A stretch of 64,000 nucleotides of DNA. It comes from Motacilla alba alba. Taxonomy: Eukaryota > Chordata > Aves > Passeriformes > Motacillidae. Both the position numbers and the translations under genes were made by a program. The notes beneath the pieces are model-generated. The model was given only the letters and a program-made list of their open reading frames with translations, ran no database searches and was not told the origin of the DNA. Below, piece by piece: positions 61,301-64,000 of the stretch. Each line of letters opens with the position of its first letter. Position 1 is the stretch's first letter. The stretch covers positions 72,479,801 to 72,543,800 of the forward strand of contig NC_052017.1 in the NCBI RefSeq assembly GCF_015832195.1, read 5' to 3'.

Positions 61301-63432
61301 GGTACAGTAGGTATAATGGAAAAGCTAGGTGCTACATATAAATATAAAGAAAACTGCTATGAGAGGAAAGTGAGAGAACTCTTGAAATCTTGGGGTAATA
61401 AAATGCTAATTGCTAGACTCAGTTTTATTTTGAGATCAGCAGTTCTTAAAATAATGTTATGGACAGTGAGGACTCACAGGAGCTGCTTGTTCGTCAATAT
61501 TCCATAAAGATCTTTGTGGGTCACAAGCTATAATGTACTAATAAAGTATTTCTGCCATTTCTCCCCAGTAGAAATTAACCATCTTATATCAACATCTAAT
61601 ATTCCTATTGAATTTAATGAATTTCTAATTACATTTATTGAATTATATCTGTAATTCTCTTCCTCATTATCTCAAACACTCCCCCAGAGATTATTGGGGT
61701 TGAAGGTTTGCTGGAAGTTATATTGGTGGTGTTTTGAATGAACAAGAAGGAGTTTTGAATTTCCTTCTGCTAGGCCCAAGAAGCTTCACATGAATTTAAT
61801 AAACATATATTTGCTGTAAAAAAATTGTAATAGCACTAATTTATTGTTTCCTAAGGTTGGCAAGAGCTTCCCAGAAATATTGTGTTTGTCTTATATATTG
61901 ATGTCATTCATTGGAGTGGGATCCTGATTAACTGCATGACAAAAAAATCTTATAAAAGTATATGCAACTATTTGTGTTTTAGTAATCACTCTTTTACTAA
62001 GTACTTATGTAATGGGAAACTTACAGGCTGAGGCCAAATATGTAGAAAATGCTTTTCAAATAAACATGGAAAATAAAGAAACAAAAAAGTTCATTTATGA
62101 CAAATACTAAAGTTCATTTATGGCAATACAAAGCTATTAATTAGCAAATGTTACTAAAGATTGTACAGAGCTCTAAATTTCTCACTGATTCTTAAAATGA
62201 AAACAGAAAACAAAAATTACGTAACTGTGGATTTGTCAATTCCTAAAAATCTACCATTTTACAAAATAGATTATGTTTACTTTAATTAACACCATGTTTG
62301 GATTACAATACACCATGCTGTCCATAAGCTGTATTTTGACAATAAATGAGAAACTAACTCATCCTGCTTATAGCAGATGCTCCCCTTTCCATGCCTTCTC
62401 ATGCTGTCTTCAGTTTTGGTTTGTTTTTTTATTTTCTTTGTTTGCCTTTAAGCAGATTTTTTTTTTTTTCTACACAAACACGGTGTGAATATATAAATAG
62501 GCTGAGGAAGACATAAGCAAAAGGGAGGGGGAAGAGGAGAAAGACAAAATGGATAAGGAAAGTAGAATGGGTAAGTGAATGTAAACAGGAAAGATGACAA
62601 ATCAGGGTAAGCAAGAATAACTTCCTTATTCCTGCATTTTCTTCCTAGGAGCACCGGACAGCTAAATGATAGTAAGATTATTATTAGACATGTAGCTCAG
62701 TTCAATTTAGAGATTTTAGTGGCTTCCTAAATATAGAGATTCCTTGGTTTTTGTTTGAGATGTGTCCTTTATATTAATGCATAACACGGTCCTCAAGTGT
62801 GAAAGCCTTCTTACTAAGAAGAAATGAGGAAGACATGAAGTTGGAGAAACAAAAAAGATATTAAAAGATGGCAATGAGGAATGGTAGGAAGATAATGACA
62901 GGTCAATATGAGGTGATTCAGATACTGGATCACTGACAAAGTTCACTGAAGGCAAGTAAATCTTTCCATTCATTTAAAGGAACTTTGGATAGTGTCCAGA
63001 GGGAAAAAAAATTAAAATAAAATAAAATGTCTGCAAAAAAAGAAAAGGTATATTATCATATATTTACCAGATTGTTACAAAGCATTTTATTTATAAAATT
63101 TATAACATTTTTTTAGAAAAATTTGTTTCTAGAATCCTGAACAATGGTTTGGACTTTCAAAAGAAAAAAGGAGAGAGTGTGGGGGGAGGCAAAACATTGC
63201 ACATCTTTTTGTTGCAGTCTTATTTTTTAAATATTATTCACAGATTTTAAACTTTTGTTTATGAAAAAGTCACCTTTAGAACCAAGTTGCCCATTTTGTT
63301 AAATTTCAATACACCGATAATGCAACTTTAAATTTATATATGAAAAATTTCTACCTTTTACTCTATAGAGATATTTTATGGAAGAATCAACATTACAGAA
63401 GGTAATGACAATATTTCTACTACCAAAAACTA

Positions 63433-63897
63433 TCACACAGTTCTACAGTCCACAGGAAATTTACAAAGAAAAGGAGTGAAGGTCAATAATATCAAACCGC
63501 CCAAATAATGGCAGGTGTTTGGTCCCAAGGTGTGATTCCATATGGTGCACATGCTTGCACAGACAACACTTGTGTGTTTGGGGATTTTTTCCCTTATGTG
63601 GGTGCTCCTGGCTGCAAGCTGTGGGCAGAACTGATCTGAAGGGCTGGTCAGGTGTTGCTTTTGAGGCCAGTCACAGGTTACTACATGCTCTGGGACAAAC
63701 ATATTGGGGATGAAGCTCATTGGGGCAGGCAAGCACCTGCTGATGCTGCAGACAGGCTTCCCTGAATTTGGGCTAGCCAACAAAACCAGAGCTGCCCAAA
63801 CTCCAGAGTAATTTGTAGTGGCAACCTGTTTTTTGTCATGCATCTGAACCATCTCCTGGAGTACAGCAGCATGAAAACAGAAGTAAATGCACAACAC
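63433..63897 (-). other. 154-codon open frame, unrecognised
   Basis: The longest frame in the window outside a transposon. The translation is rich in Cys, His, Pro and Thr, has no signal peptide, no membrane segment of convincing quality and no family I recognise. Base composition of 63490-63870 is clearly less AT-rich than the flanks, which alone lengthens open frames. It could be a decayed repeat, a processed pseudogene fragment or chance. No polyadenylation signal or splice site is tied to it. Confidence 0.15.
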
Positions 63898-64000
63898 TAT
63901 AAAAGTAAGTAAATTTTAGTTTATGTCTCTGTTATAAATAAGAAGCTTGACTAGGCCAATATTCAACCAGCAATCAATCTATTAATTAATGTGGTAAAGT

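Larger units (their letters stand above)
54366..64000. other. Gene-free AT-rich unique sequence
   Basis: About 9.6 kb with no recognised repeat or supportable gene. Points of note: the candidate exon at 55278 (-); a TATAAAG-containing, more GC-balanced segment at 56340-56600 that loosely resembles an LTR U3 but lacks definable ends; two AATAAA signals at 59019-59047 (+); A/G-rich tracts at 60853-60886; and a 154-codon minus frame at 63433-63897 with no recognised domain. Confidence 0.5.

Noticed and set aside
1..64000. CRISPR arrays, operons, tRNA or rRNA genes
   Set aside because: No regularly spaced repeats, no cloverleaf-type A/B box pairs noticed, and the composition and repeats are those of a bird chromosome.

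Overview
The window is vertebrate nuclear DNA, almost certainly from a bird and probably a passerine. It is AT-rich, has no bacterial-style gene organisation, and is littered with homopolymer runs and microsatellites. The diagnostic content is avian: seven 5'-truncated CR1 LINE copies, several ending in the CR1-type 8-bp terminal repeats, and five solo long terminal repeats (LTRs) of endogenous retroviruses, at least two of which resemble families I associate with songbirds. The family assignments come from recognition by eye, not from a search.

No functional protein-coding gene, rRNA or tRNA could be supported. The open frames are short (longest 186 codons) and the longest one is a dead CR1 reverse-transcriptase remnant. 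The window therefore looks like a gene desert or the interior of a very large intron.

Layout: 1-5368 unique AT-rich DNA; 5369-5863 minus-strand solo LTR; 5864-15727 unique DNA with a 43-base T run at 6576 and a homeodomain-type palindrome at 13071; 15734-16128 plus-strand solo LTR with a 6-bp target duplication; 17024-17655 CR1 (+); 18672-19170 minus-strand solo LTR with a 5-bp target duplication; 19862-21510 CR1 (-) with internally scrambled modules; 23433-23960 CR1 (-); 24000-36090 long unique stretch; 36094-37551 minus-strand LTR interrupted by a CR1 (+) insertion; 41271-41631 plus-strand solo LTR with a 5-bp target duplication; 45363-45383 T run preceded on the minus strand by a polyadenylation signal, possibly a retroposed 3' end; 47158-47362 and 48030-48265 CR1 (+) flanking an A/C-rich simple repeat; 52931-54365 CR1 (-), the longest and best preserved; 54366-64000 unique DNA containing a speculative 98-nt exon at 55278-55375 (-).

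The record here is one of successive retroelement insertions into non-coding DNA rather than cooperating genes. The most informative observations are the nested CR1-in-LTR, the out-of-order CR1 at 19862-21510, a hairpin-forming insertion in the CR1 at 54115-54144, three exact LTR target-site duplications, and a few low-confidence candidates for regulatory or exonic sequence. I did not find evidence for a new biological system.
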